Positions 1 to 6,461 of a DNA stretch of 7,555 nucleotides are shown in pieces; positions within the stretch are counted from its first letter, which is position 1, and every line of letters begins with the position of its first letter. A model generated the notes under the pieces. It was not told the origin of the DNA, searched no databases, and saw only the letters and a list, made by a program, of their open reading frames with translations. The stretch is from an uncultured euryarchaeote. Its GTDB lineage: Archaea > Thermoplasmatota > Poseidoniia > Poseidoniales > Poseidoniaceae. A program made the position numbers and the translations under genes. The stretch is from the NCBI GenBank assembly GCA_937892665.1, contig CALBJF010000399.1:1-7555 (forward strand), given 5' to 3'.

Positions 1-2
1 AG

Positions 3-281
3 ATTCCAGAAGGACGCCCTCTGGACGAATTTGAAGACAAAACCATCAGTGCTGAACCTGAAATCATCGAACGTCCTGGCGATTCCTTAATTTCTGAACT
101 ATCTGGTGAAGATTCAAATGACTTCATCGAAGAACACGAGGAGCCACAAGCTGAAGAAGCCGCCGAAGAAGATGACGGAATCTCAGTCGATGAATACGGA
201 ACTGAATGGTGGGAAGACGAGAACGGAACGTGGTGGTACCGCGAAGAAGGCGCAGAAGACTGGTCTGAATTCACAGAATGA
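3..281 (+). CDS. C-terminal end of an unidentified acidic protein (partial)
   Basis: An open frame enters from the left edge and ends at a TGA at 279-281, giving the last 92 residues of a protein whose start lies outside the window. I do not recognise the protein. The visible part is low in complexity and very acidic: 35 of 92 residues are Asp or Glu, against four Lys or Arg. It should therefore be a disordered or solvent-exposed tail. The last 27 or so residues change character and contain five Trp plus Tyr and Phe. The pattern GTEWWEDE is followed at once by GTWWYREE, like two imperfect copies of one aromatic-acidic motif, and then by EDWSEF. No membrane segment is visible here. The competing frame at 106-336 is Lys/Arg-rich and is best explained as the +1 shadow of the GAA/GAG codons. 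The next gene starts 51 bases downstream on the same strand, so co-transcription is possible. The frame is clear; the function is unknown. Confidence 0.75.
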   Translation: MPEGRPLDEFEDKTISAEPEIIERPGDSLISELSGEDSNDFIEEHEEPQAEEAAEEDDGISVDEYGTEWWEDENGTWWYREEGAEDWSEFTE

Positions 282-321
282 CAAGCGTGATATTTTTCTA
301 ACACGAGTCGACCAGAGGAAT

Positions 322-330
322 GAGGGGGAG
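322..330 (+). promoter_or_regulatory. Shine-Dalgarno sequence of the PAC2 gene
   Basis: The purine run GAGGGGGAG sits just before the ATG at 333, with its GAGG core about seven bases from the start codon. It can pair with the CCUCC end of archaeal 16S rRNA. It is the only strong ribosome binding site in the window and fixes the start of the PAC2 gene. The other genes have weak sites or none, which suggests leaderless or coupled translation for them. Confidence 0.7.
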
Positions 331-332
331 CC

Positions 333-1085
333 ATGAGTCAGCAGTTTGGAACATACGACCTCGTCCTTCGCTCCGGGGTCGATCCAACGACTGGAGGCGT
401 TGCAGTATGCGGTTTTACCACCGCTGGAATGGTTGGAGTCATCGCAACTTCACACATTATTGAATCTCTTGGATTGACCCAGCTAGGTACTGTGATGGAT
501 GAACGGTTTCCTGCAGTAGCTCTCATACAAAATGAAGTTCCTCGACACCCAGTTCGAGTCTATCAGGGAAATGGAATTGGCGTATTTACTGCTGAAATAC
601 AATTCGAAAAAGAGCAAGATATTGCCTTTGGTTCAACTGTTTTAGAATGGTTTACTGCTGGTGGATTTGAACAACTTATCATCATTGATGGAATCCTTAA
701 GCCTGAAAAGGAAGTTCAGGGCGAAGGATTGTTTGCTGTAGGCGCATCCGAAAAGGCAAGAAAGCGATTGAAAGAGATGGATTTGAATACGATTCAACGA
801 GGAATTGTCTCTGGAATTACTGGCTTTTTGTTAAGTGAAGGCGACCGGCTCAATCTCGATATCACAGCCCTTCTTTCAGAAGCAAGCCCAATGTATCCCG
901 ATGTTCGCGCAGCAGCCGTCGCCATTGAAGCAATCACTGAAATGACAGGTGTTGAGATTCCACTTTCTAAGATGCTTGAAAATGCAAGAGAAATAGAACA
1001 TTCAGTTCAGGAAATCATTCAGAATTCAACACCGCTTCTACCTTCTCCAGATGATGATGTTGAAAACGATCCATCATTCGGTTGA
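333..1085 (+). CDS. PAC2-family protein (proteasome assembly chaperone-like)
   Basis: The 250-residue product matches the archaeal PAC2 family, relatives of the eukaryotic proteasome assembly chaperone PAC2. Visible hallmarks are an N-terminal glycine-rich segment (GVAVCGFTTAGMVG, about residues 22-35) that leads into a helix. Next come DERFPAVALIQNEVPRHPVRVY (about 56-77), the strand LIIIDGI (about 114-120), and the segment GIVSGITGFLL (about 157-167). The ALLSEASPMYPDVRAAAVAIE block follows (about 179-199). A helical, probably coiled C-terminus comes next, then an acidic tail ending DPSFG. Archaeal PAC2 homologues such as PbaB have been linked to proteasome assembly or activation, but many family members are uncharacterised, so the role in this cell is inferred. 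The start is fixed by the upstream Shine-Dalgarno. The 3' end overlaps the oppositely oriented trm1 by 12 bases. No HbYX proteasome-docking motif is present at the C-terminus. Confidence 0.85.
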   Translation: MSQQFGTYDLVLRSGVDPTTGGVAVCGFTTAGMVGVIATSHIIESLGLTQLGTVMDERFPAVALIQNEVPRHPVRVYQGNGIGVFTAEIQFEKEQDIAFGSTVLEWFTAGGFEQLIIIDGILKPEKEVQGEGLFAVGASEKARKRLKEMDLNTIQRGIVSGITGFLLSEGDRLNLDITALLSEASPMYPDVRAAAVAIEAITEMTGVEIPLSKMLENAREIEHSVQEIIQNSTPLLPSPDDDVENDPSFG

Positions 1086-2462
1086 ATCCATTTTACGAAC
1101 CATCTCTAAGACCACTTCGTAAGGGGCTTTAGTAGCGATATAGGGTCTTAAGTCTGGCACTCGAGCAGTCCGATACCCTTCCTCATTCAATGCTGCGATG
1201 AGGTCGACCATTGACGGCATTGATGCAGCCTTTGCCCAAGGGGCAATCTGGTCGTAGGGTAGAAGAAGGTGCTCCGATGAAAGCAAGGTGGAAGCATCTG
1301 AGATATATCGAACAGATCGCCGTAATTCTCGCTCAGCATACACTTGGTCAAGATCACTCCACTCAAGTCCAATATTATTTCCAGATTTCAAATCCTCTTC
1401 TGTTGGTAAACAGTAGTTGACCGCATGATCCTCTGTCATTCGGCCAGTAATCTCCTCATTCCACAAAGGCCCAATCCACATAGGTCCACTCGAACGTTCA
1501 AACTGCTCAGGAGTTGGATGTTTTACAAATGTGTAAGGGAGGTTATCATGCCGAACTCTCCACCCCATCTGTTGTCGATTTTCATCAGCCCCCAATTTGC
1601 TCTTTCGAACGAGAACTGAGACACGAACATGATGGCCATCGAAGAGAGCAAGAATAGGCTCAATAGAGCGATCCAGTCGTGCTGCACTGGTGGCTACCGT
1701 CCCGAGTAAGACACGTACAGCATCATCATGAGCGTAATGATCGACAATCCCTTTATGCCCGTATCTTCTCATCCCGGAGGTGGACGATGATCCAGTTAGT
1801 GCAGCAGTATCCGTTGCAGTCACTTCCAAAACACCAATGCGTCCAAGCCCCTGTAATGCAGTATCAAGAAATTGTACAGGCGAACCAAATGGATCGAGGT
1901 CAATCCATTGAAAGGATCCTTGAATCATTGCCATTCGGGCGTCATAACGTTGGAACTGGATTCCATCTTCACTGATATGTTCAATTGGCATTTGCTCATC
2001 TTCAAGTTCAGGAAAAGATCCATTTGTCCTGTTCTTTCGAACGGAAGAAAGAGCCCAATCCAGCGCCTGAGAATCAAGATCATTTGCAGTAATATGGAGC
2101 CGCTCTTGTAATTCAGGAGCGATTTCATTTCTCCATCTCCGTACTCGAATTCCGGTTGCGCACAATGCGTCAAGAGCCCGTATGGGGCGGTTTTCTGCAA
2201 GCCAACCATGTTCAAGAGCGTCTTGCAATAAGAGCACAGAACGTGTTCGAGCAGGCGCCATTGCAGGATTTACGAATCCAGTTCTCGACTTTGCCACAGG
2301 GCCTCTTGGCATATGAGAGGGACGTTCTTGATCGGATTGAAGATGAACAACAGTCCGACCTTCAAGCCAGAGATGCCCAGGCCAACCGGCAGGGTCTTCT
2401 TCTCCGGTGAACGTATCGGCCATGGTCAATGGAACCAATTCTTCTTCTTGACCGCACCGCAT
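1074..2462 (-). CDS. trm1: tRNA (guanine26-N2)-dimethyltransferase Trm1
   Basis: Trm1 uses S-adenosylmethionine to make N2,N2-dimethylguanosine at position 26 of tRNA. From the ATG at 2462 the protein has 462 residues, somewhat longer than the roughly 380 of many archaeal Trm1 proteins. Family landmarks are FVNPAM (63-68), the SAM-binding motif LDALCATGIR (97-106), and the acidic ANDLDSQAL (126-134). The catalytic motif IDLDPFGSPV starts at 187, with D190-P191-F192-G193. VTATDTAALTG, the YGHKGIVDHYAHDDAVRVLLG block and the C-terminal GPMWIGPLW follow. No cysteine cluster lies before GPLW, so a zinc ribbon seen in some relatives appears absent. The first 30 or so residues lie outside recognisable homology. 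The start could be TTG at 2465, ATG at 2462 or an internal ATG (residue 14). I chose ATG 2462 because it overlaps the purM stop as TGATG, a typical coupling arrangement. It is the last gene of the minus-strand block. Confidence 0.92.
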   Translation of the reverse strand: MRCGQEEELVPLTMADTFTGEEDPAGWPGHLWLEGRTVVHLQSDQERPSHMPRGPVAKSRTGFVNPAMAPARTRSVLLLQDALEHGWLAENRPIRALDALCATGIRVRRWRNEIAPELQERLHITANDLDSQALDWALSSVRKNRTNGSFPELEDEQMPIEHISEDGIQFQRYDARMAMIQGSFQWIDLDPFGSPVQFLDTALQGLGRIGVLEVTATDTAALTGSSSTSGMRRYGHKGIVDHYAHDDAVRVLLGTVATSAARLDRSIEPILALFDGHHVRVSVLVRKSKLGADENRQQMGWRVRHDNLPYTFVKHPTPEQFERSSGPMWIGPLWNEEITGRMTEDHAVNYCLPTEEDLKSGNNIGLEWSDLDQVYAERELRRSVRYISDASTLLSSEHLLLPYDQIAPWAKAASMPSMVDLIAALNEEGYRTARVPDLRPYIATKAPYEVVLEMVRKMDSTE

Positions 2463-3571
2463 CAATAGTGCTGAAACATAACTTGTGAATTTACATGTGT
2501 AACCTTGTGTCCGTCATCATGTACATGGCCAATAATTTGGGCTCCAGAATTCTTTGCTCCTAGGAAGTTCAGTATGTCTTCACTCGCCTTTTTTGATACT
2601 GCCAAGACCATTCCCATTCCCATGTTGAACGTACGGTGCATTTCCAAATCTGTAACGTTCCCATTTTGTTGAAGCCATACAAATTCTGGAGGAATCGGCA
2701 TAGGGCTATCGATATGCCATCCAAGTGAATCATGTAATCTGAGAAGATTGGATAGTCCTCCTCCAGTGATGTGCGCAATGCCATGGACATCGTGAACAGT
2801 TCCGCTCTCTGCTTTTAGGTGATGAAGTAGGCCGACAACAGGATCACAGTAAATCCGAGTAGGGGTCAAAAGTACCTCTGCAACGGTTGGATTTCCTTCG
2901 GTCCATCGAGGGATTTCTCTTCCAGCAAATTCTGGGTTAAACGGACAAGCATCCTCGTAGCCAAGTCCACTGTGCTTGATGATGTTTCGAACAAGAGAAA
3001 ATCCATTTGAATGAATTCCAGATGATGGAAGTCCAATCAACACATCTCCTGCTTGAAGCGTCTCGCCGGTTATTGCATCATCTTTAGCGAGAAACCCAAG
3101 GGCTGTGCCTGAGAGGTCAAGTTCTGTAACAATCCCTGGCAAAGATGCAGTTTCTCCTCCAGCCAACGTGACGTTTGCTAATTCACAGGCCTTTGCAAGA
3201 GATGCTCCAACTGCAGCATGAACTTCAGGATCAGGTTTCGGAACCGCAATGTAATCGACAAAGGCAATTGGTTCAGCACCAACACAGAGCAAATCATTCA
3301 CGTTCATTGCCATACAATCTATACCGACGCTCGCCCATTGTTTGACAGCTGTAGCGATCTGTAATTTGCTCCCAACTCCATCAGTAGCCATTGCAAGAAG
3401 GTGGTTTCCAAATTCAATAAGGCCTCCAAAGCCACCAGGTAAGTCGACTGGTGCTCCTGGCGTTCCAGGCTTTCTGGTGGAACGTTGCAGAGAACCTATC
3501 AGTGAAGCGACAGCGGCTCCTTCGAGATCAATATCAACGCCGCTTGAAGCATAATCCATTGAGTCGCTCAT
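2462..3571 (-). CDS. purM: Phosphoribosylformylglycinamidine cyclo-ligase (AIR synthetase)
   Basis: PurM closes the imidazole ring in de novo purine synthesis: formylglycinamidine ribonucleotide plus ATP gives aminoimidazole ribonucleotide, ADP and phosphate. It is cytosolic and normally a homodimer. The 369-residue product shows the full family pattern: YASSGVDID near the N-terminus (7-15), GGFGGL, and ATDGVGSKL with D64 in the nucleotide-binding region. Then come VNDLLCVGAEPIAFVDY, LAGGETASLPG, GLPSSGIHSNGFSLVR and LLTPTRIY. The end of the protein carries HGIAHITGGG and MHRTFNMGMGMV. The reading frame is open upstream to 3772, but that extension lies inside the hydrolase gene and has no PurM similarity. 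The ATG at 3571 is chosen because MSDSMDYASSGVDID aligns with the start of E. coli PurM; ATG at 3559 is a minor alternative. The gene follows the hydrolase by 22 bases and its stop overlaps the trm1 start by one base. No strong Shine-Dalgarno is seen. Confidence 0.95.
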   Translation of the reverse strand: MSDSMDYASSGVDIDLEGAAVASLIGSLQRSTRKPGTPGAPVDLPGGFGGLIEFGNHLLAMATDGVGSKLQIATAVKQWASVGIDCMAMNVNDLLCVGAEPIAFVDYIAVPKPDPEVHAAVGASLAKACELANVTLAGGETASLPGIVTELDLSGTALGFLAKDDAITGETLQAGDVLIGLPSSGIHSNGFSLVRNIIKHSGLGYEDACPFNPEFAGREIPRWTEGNPTVAEVLLTPTRIYCDPVVGLLHHLKAESGTVHDVHGIAHITGGGLSNLLRLHDSLGWHIDSPMPIPPEFVWLQQNGNVTDLEMHRTFNMGMGMVLAVSKKASEDILNFLGAKNSGAQIIGHVHDDGHKVTHVNSQVMFQHY

Positions 3572-3593
3572 ACCGTTGCCAGAGCAAGACGTT

Positions 3594-4106
3594 TCATGAA
3601 TCAATCGTTTGTGAATACAAGGCGTTAGCCCCCTCAATAATCGAATCATGTGATTCAGAAAGGCGGTGTCCATCATCGACTTTGTGGAACTGCAGTATAT
3701 TCTTCCCAGAACGTTCAGCGTATTCAAGGCTGCAGGAAATAGGGACGATGTCATCTCCAATACCGTGAACAATGACTGTTGGCATACCGTTTGGGGCGAT
3801 TAGGATTGTCTCCACATCAACAGGTTCCTCTTTCAGATGGAGTGCAGGGGCGCACAAAAGAAGTCCAGTAAAGTGATGCGACATTCTCATTGCAACAATC
3901 GCAGCAGTAAGGCCGCCATAACTTGAACCTGCCAAGATTGGCTTCTTGTCAGCGTGTTGGTTACAGATTGCTTCCAGAAGAGCAACTCTTTCACTGAGAA
4001 CCATTCCTTGAAAATCTGGGGCAAGAACTTCGAATCCAGCTGCTCTCAAAGCCTGAATTTTGCTTCCGTTAGGCGTACCTTCAAGTCCATGAGCGAATAT
4101 AATCAT
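3594..4106 (-). CDS. Small alpha/beta hydrolase, YqiA/UPF0227-like
   Basis: This 170-residue protein is a compact alpha/beta hydrolase. It opens with the first core strand and oxyanion loop, IIFAHGLEGTPNGSK (2-16). The nucleophile elbow is G60-S61-S62-Y63-G64, a GxSxG motif with S62 as the predicted nucleophile. The acid lies in HGIGDDIVP, most likely D118, and the histidine is H147 in DDGHRL. All three catalytic residues are therefore present and in order, and the length is typical of the small lid-less YqiA-like esterases. No signal peptide or membrane segment is visible, so it should be cytosolic. The substrate cannot be told from sequence; an ester or thioester is the family expectation. 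It is the first gene of the minus-strand block that continues with purM and trm1, and it reads away from the mcm intergenic region. The ATG at 4106 starts directly at the first core strand, so little could be missing upstream; a weak GAGATGA lies just before it. Confidence 0.85.
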   Translation of the reverse strand: MIIFAHGLEGTPNGSKIQALRAAGFEVLAPDFQGMVLSERVALLEAICNQHADKKPILAGSSYGGLTAAIVAMRMSHHFTGLLLCAPALHLKEEPVDVETILIAPNGMPTVIVHGIGDDIVPISCSLEYAERSGKNILQFHKVDDGHRLSESHDSIIEGANALYSQTIDS

Positions 4107-4134
4107 AATTCATCTCAACCGCTCGGTTCTTATC

Positions 4135-4142
4135 AATTTATT
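4135..4142 (-). promoter_or_regulatory. Possible TATA box for the hydrolase-purM-trm1 block
   Basis: On the minus strand AATAAATT lies about 33 bases upstream of the hydrolase ATG at 4106, inside an AT-rich stretch (about 4128-4157). Archaeal transcription starts about 25-27 bases after the TATA centre. This would give an almost leaderless transcript starting near 4112. A second AT-rich candidate at about 4144-4155 would give a leader of about 15 bases. The assignment is tentative. Confidence 0.35.
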
Positions 4143-4167
4143 GAGTAAAAAATACTTTCCGGGGAAG

Positions 4168-4230
4168 TTCCACTGGCGTCAAAAACATTGGCTAAAAAGC
4201 GGATGACGTCGCTGTATTTCTCCAGTGGAA
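4168..4230. repeat. Inverted repeat framing the mcm upstream region
   Basis: TTCCACTGG at 4168-4176 is the exact reverse complement of CCAGTGGAA at 4222-4230, nine of nine bases, with 45 bases between. Just inside the arms CGTCA (4177-4181) is the reverse complement of TGACG (4204-4208). This makes the left side a continuous 14-base arm matched in two blocks on the right. The right arm is the core of the ORB match. The left arm, read on the minus strand, gives CCAGTGGAAC followed by TTCCCC, so it has the core but lacks the G-string. The layout fits two inverted protein-binding half-sites better than a transcription terminator, because no T-run follows. Confidence 0.75.
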
Positions 4231-4240
4231 ACAAAGGGGT
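4221..4240 (+). promoter_or_regulatory. Candidate origin recognition box (Orc1/Cdc6 binding site)
   Basis: TCCAGTGGAAACAAAGGGGT is a close match to the archaeal ORB pattern as I recall it: a TCCAnTGGA dyad, then AAAC, a short spacer and a G-string of four or more Gs. All parts are present in the right order and spacing. ORB elements are bound by the Orc1/Cdc6 initiator, whose winged-helix domain reads the dyad and the G-string. The site is non-coding, lies 22 bases before the mcm TATA box and about 70 bases before the mcm start. It may be part of a replication origin, an operator for mcm, or both. Only one full copy is seen; the inverted site at 4168-4176 is a half match. Confidence 0.65.
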
Positions 4241-4260
4241 GGTTTTGATTGAGCGCGCTT

Positions 4261-4268
4261 TCTATAAA
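4261..4268 (+). promoter_or_regulatory. TATA box of the mcm promoter
   Basis: TCTATAAA, core TATAAA at 4263-4268, lies about 44 bases before the mcm ATG at 4309. With the usual archaeal spacing, transcription would begin near 4290-4292, leaving a leader of about 18 bases. It argues against the in-frame TTG at 4249 as the start, since that codon would lie upstream of the promoter. Confidence 0.55.
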
Positions 4269-4308
4269 CTGTAGCCCATTATCTACAACTCCACGCAGTG
4301 TGAATACT

Positions 4309-6423
4309 ATGATTCAGGATTTCGATTTAACAGCTCGGTGGTCCACCCTCCTTCATGCCCATTTCACTGAAGCAGTTCACAATATTGCACAACTTTGGCC
4401 TGATGTTCAAAGTCTTGAAGTCTCTTACCAAATCATCGAAGGATTTGATCATGATTTCGCACAGAGTATACTCAGCCAGCCCGAACTTCATTACGATGCT
4501 TCAAACAGAGCCCTACGAGAACTTCTTGCAGATGTTGGACACGGAGCAATCCACCCATGGGTTCGAATCGTTCATCTTCCAAGCGACCAAGTACGAACTG
4601 TTTCACAGCTTCGTTCAGATGACATAGGGGCTATGTTGGCCATCGATGCTGTCATAACAAAGATTTCAGGAGTGCGTCCGAGGATGTACTCTGCAACATT
4701 CAAGTGTGTGGCCTGTGAGCATTTGATTACAATTAACCAACCCAATGAACAAGAACTGATTCATCCGATGGAATGCACGCAAATCGACGGTGGTTGCGGC
4801 TTGAATAGCAGACAAACGCGATTCGAACTACTCCATGATCGATCAGTACTCATCAACTCTCAATTTATCGAACTACAGGAACTTCCTGAACAAGTTCGCG
4901 GTGGTGCCCAACCAGAGCGACTAAGATGCATTGTAGAACATGATTTGACAGGCGTGGGAAATCCAGGCGACAGAGTAAAAGGAAATGGCGTCCTCTTTAT
5001 CCGTTCTCAAAGAAAGCATGGCAAGGATACCCCTGTCTTCGATATTTTTCTAAGAATCCAATCACTCGAACGTCAGAATCTCGCGCTAGAAGAAATTGTT
5101 GTTTCCGATGAAGAGGAAGCTCAAATCCGAGAACTTGCAAGTTCCCCTGACATCTACGACAGATTATCGAATTCTATTGCACCATCCATTTTTGGTATGG
5201 GGAAAATCAAAGAAACGTTGATGCTCCAATTGTTTGGGGGCGTAGCAAGACTCAATCCTGACGGAACGAGGAATCGTGGCGATATTCACATCTTGCTAAT
5301 GGGAGATCCAGGGGTTGCAAAATCTCAACTTTTGGCATATATGGGGGCGATTTCTCCCCGTGGCCGATTTACTTCTGGAATGTCTGCATCAGCAGCCGGG
5401 CTTACCGCAGCAGCAGTTCAGGATTCGACTGCTGATGGCCGCTGGACGCTTGAAGCTGGAGCGCTTGTTCTCGCAGATCAAGGACTTGCAGCTATTGACG
5501 AATTTGACAAAATGAATCAATCGGATCGCTCAAGCATGCACGAAGCGATGGAACAACAACGTATTTCAATTTCAAAGGCTGGAATCAATGCGAGTTTGAG
5601 AACTCGGTGTGCAGTTCTTGCAGCAGCAAACCCGAAGGCAGGTCGCTTCCAACCAGTATCAGAGGTCCCATTTACAGGCCAGATCAACCTTGACCCTCCT
5701 CTAATCTCCCGTTTTGATGTGATCTGGCTATTGACCGATGAACCATCCGAAGAAAAAGACGCAAAGATTGCAGGACACATCGTAAAAAACCGATTTTCGG
5801 GAACAAGCGAGTTACTTGTCAATGAAGGGTCGGCTCCAGATCCAACGAAACAGAGTTCGGTTGTAACAACCCCATCGCACATAGAAGGGCATCTTCACCG
5901 TGATTTCATGCGAAAATACATCGCATTTTCAAAGCGATCAATACATCCAAACCTCGACGAGGAAGCAAGGAGGCTGATCATCGATTACTACGTCGGAGAA
6001 CGGAAAAAAGTTGGAGACTTCCAAGACACAGTGGCTATCACAGCACGTTCTCTTGAGGCTCTTGCACGATTGACAGAAGCGAGTGCGAGAATACGACTCG
6101 CAGAAACAGCAACCCTTCAAGACGCAGAACGAGCAGTCCGTCTGACTAAAATGTGGCGTTACGATTTGATGGGTGAAAACTTCGATGAAACGGCAGTTCA
6201 GTCCAATAAAAAGGGCACTGCCCGACATGCTGAACGAACTATTCTGGACATCATTGCACGATTCCAGCAAAATGGAGGAGGGGTCGCCCAACTTTTGGAT
6301 GTCATCAACGAAGCTGAGCGTGAAAATATACCTCGCTCTAAGGCAGAAGAAGTCATTGAGAAACTCAATCAAACAGGTCGTTTGATGAGGCCAAATGGAT
6401 ATGATACCCTTCAAATTGTTTGA
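4309..6423 (+). CDS. mcm: Replicative DNA helicase MCM
   Basis: MCM is the hexameric ATPase that unwinds DNA at archaeal replication forks. The 704-residue product has the full architecture. An N-terminal domain carries a zinc-binding set at C133, C136, C156 and C163, followed by the OB-fold region. The AAA+ core has Walker A GDPGVAKS (332-339, K338) and Walker B in AAIDEFDKM (D397, E398). It also has the pre-sensor hairpin EQQRISISKAGINASLRTR, sensor 1 AAAN, and the arginine finger LISRFD (R468). The lid contains AITARSLEALARLTEASARIRL, and a C-terminal winged helix ends the chain (about residues 640-704). No intein interrupts the ATPase motifs, although archaeal mcm genes are known intein sites. 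The frame is open back to a TTG at 4249 and a GTG at 4300. ATG 4309 is preferred because the TATA box at 4261 would place the transcript start near 4291. The upstream region carries a candidate ORB, and gatE follows after 38 bases. Confidence 0.97.
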   Translation: MIQDFDLTARWSTLLHAHFTEAVHNIAQLWPDVQSLEVSYQIIEGFDHDFAQSILSQPELHYDASNRALRELLADVGHGAIHPWVRIVHLPSDQVRTVSQLRSDDIGAMLAIDAVITKISGVRPRMYSATFKCVACEHLITINQPNEQELIHPMECTQIDGGCGLNSRQTRFELLHDRSVLINSQFIELQELPEQVRGGAQPERLRCIVEHDLTGVGNPGDRVKGNGVLFIRSQRKHGKDTPVFDIFLRIQSLERQNLALEEIVVSDEEEAQIRELASSPDIYDRLSNSIAPSIFGMGKIKETLMLQLFGGVARLNPDGTRNRGDIHILLMGDPGVAKSQLLAYMGAISPRGRFTSGMSASAAGLTAAAVQDSTADGRWTLEAGALVLADQGLAAIDEFDKMNQSDRSSMHEAMEQQRISISKAGINASLRTRCAVLAAANPKAGRFQPVSEVPFTGQINLDPPLISRFDVIWLLTDEPSEEKDAKIAGHIVKNRFSGTSELLVNEGSAPDPTKQSSVVTTPSHIEGHLHRDFMRKYIAFSKRSIHPNLDEEARRLIIDYYVGERKKVGDFQDTVAITARSLEALARLTEASARIRLAETATLQDAERAVRLTKMWRYDLMGENFDETAVQSNKKGTARHAERTILDIIARFQQNGGGVAQLLDVINEAERENIPRSKAEEVIEKLNQTGRLMRPNGYDTLQIV

Positions 6424-6461
6424 ATCTTAAGCGTTCACCTCATGAAGTGGATGCACGTGGG

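Noticed and set aside
289..300. A short T-run (TTTTT at 293-297) after the first gene as a terminator.
   Set aside because: Five Ts alone are weak evidence for an archaeal terminator, and the PAC2 gene follows at once, so read-through is equally likely.
106..336. A 76-residue Lys/Arg-rich open frame that ends just inside the PAC2 start.
   Set aside because: It is the +1 shadow of the acidic frame at 3-281: runs of GAA and GAG read as AAG and AGA. The composition is explained by that, and the acidic frame has the ordered tryptophan-rich motif.
3440..3480. Inverted repeat-like CCTGGCGTTCCAGG in purM.
   Set aside because: It lies in the coding region for the N-terminal part of PurM, has no ORB-like G-string or other partner, and a short palindrome of this kind is expected by chance.
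3572..3772. An N-terminal extension of purM of 67 residues.
   Set aside because: It lies antiphase inside the hydrolase gene, shows no PurM similarity, and the ATG at 3571 matches the start of known PurM proteins.
4249..4308. A 20-residue N-terminal extension of MCM from TTG at 4249.
   Set aside because: It would contain the TATA box and start before the likely transcription start. Ser/Thr/Pro/Asn-rich residues without MCM character precede the ATG at 4309.
5517..6414. Two long antisense open frames (121 and 158 residues) inside mcm.
   Set aside because: They lie fully opposite conserved MCM coding sequence and have the composition expected from its codon bias. They show no start signals or recognisable domains.
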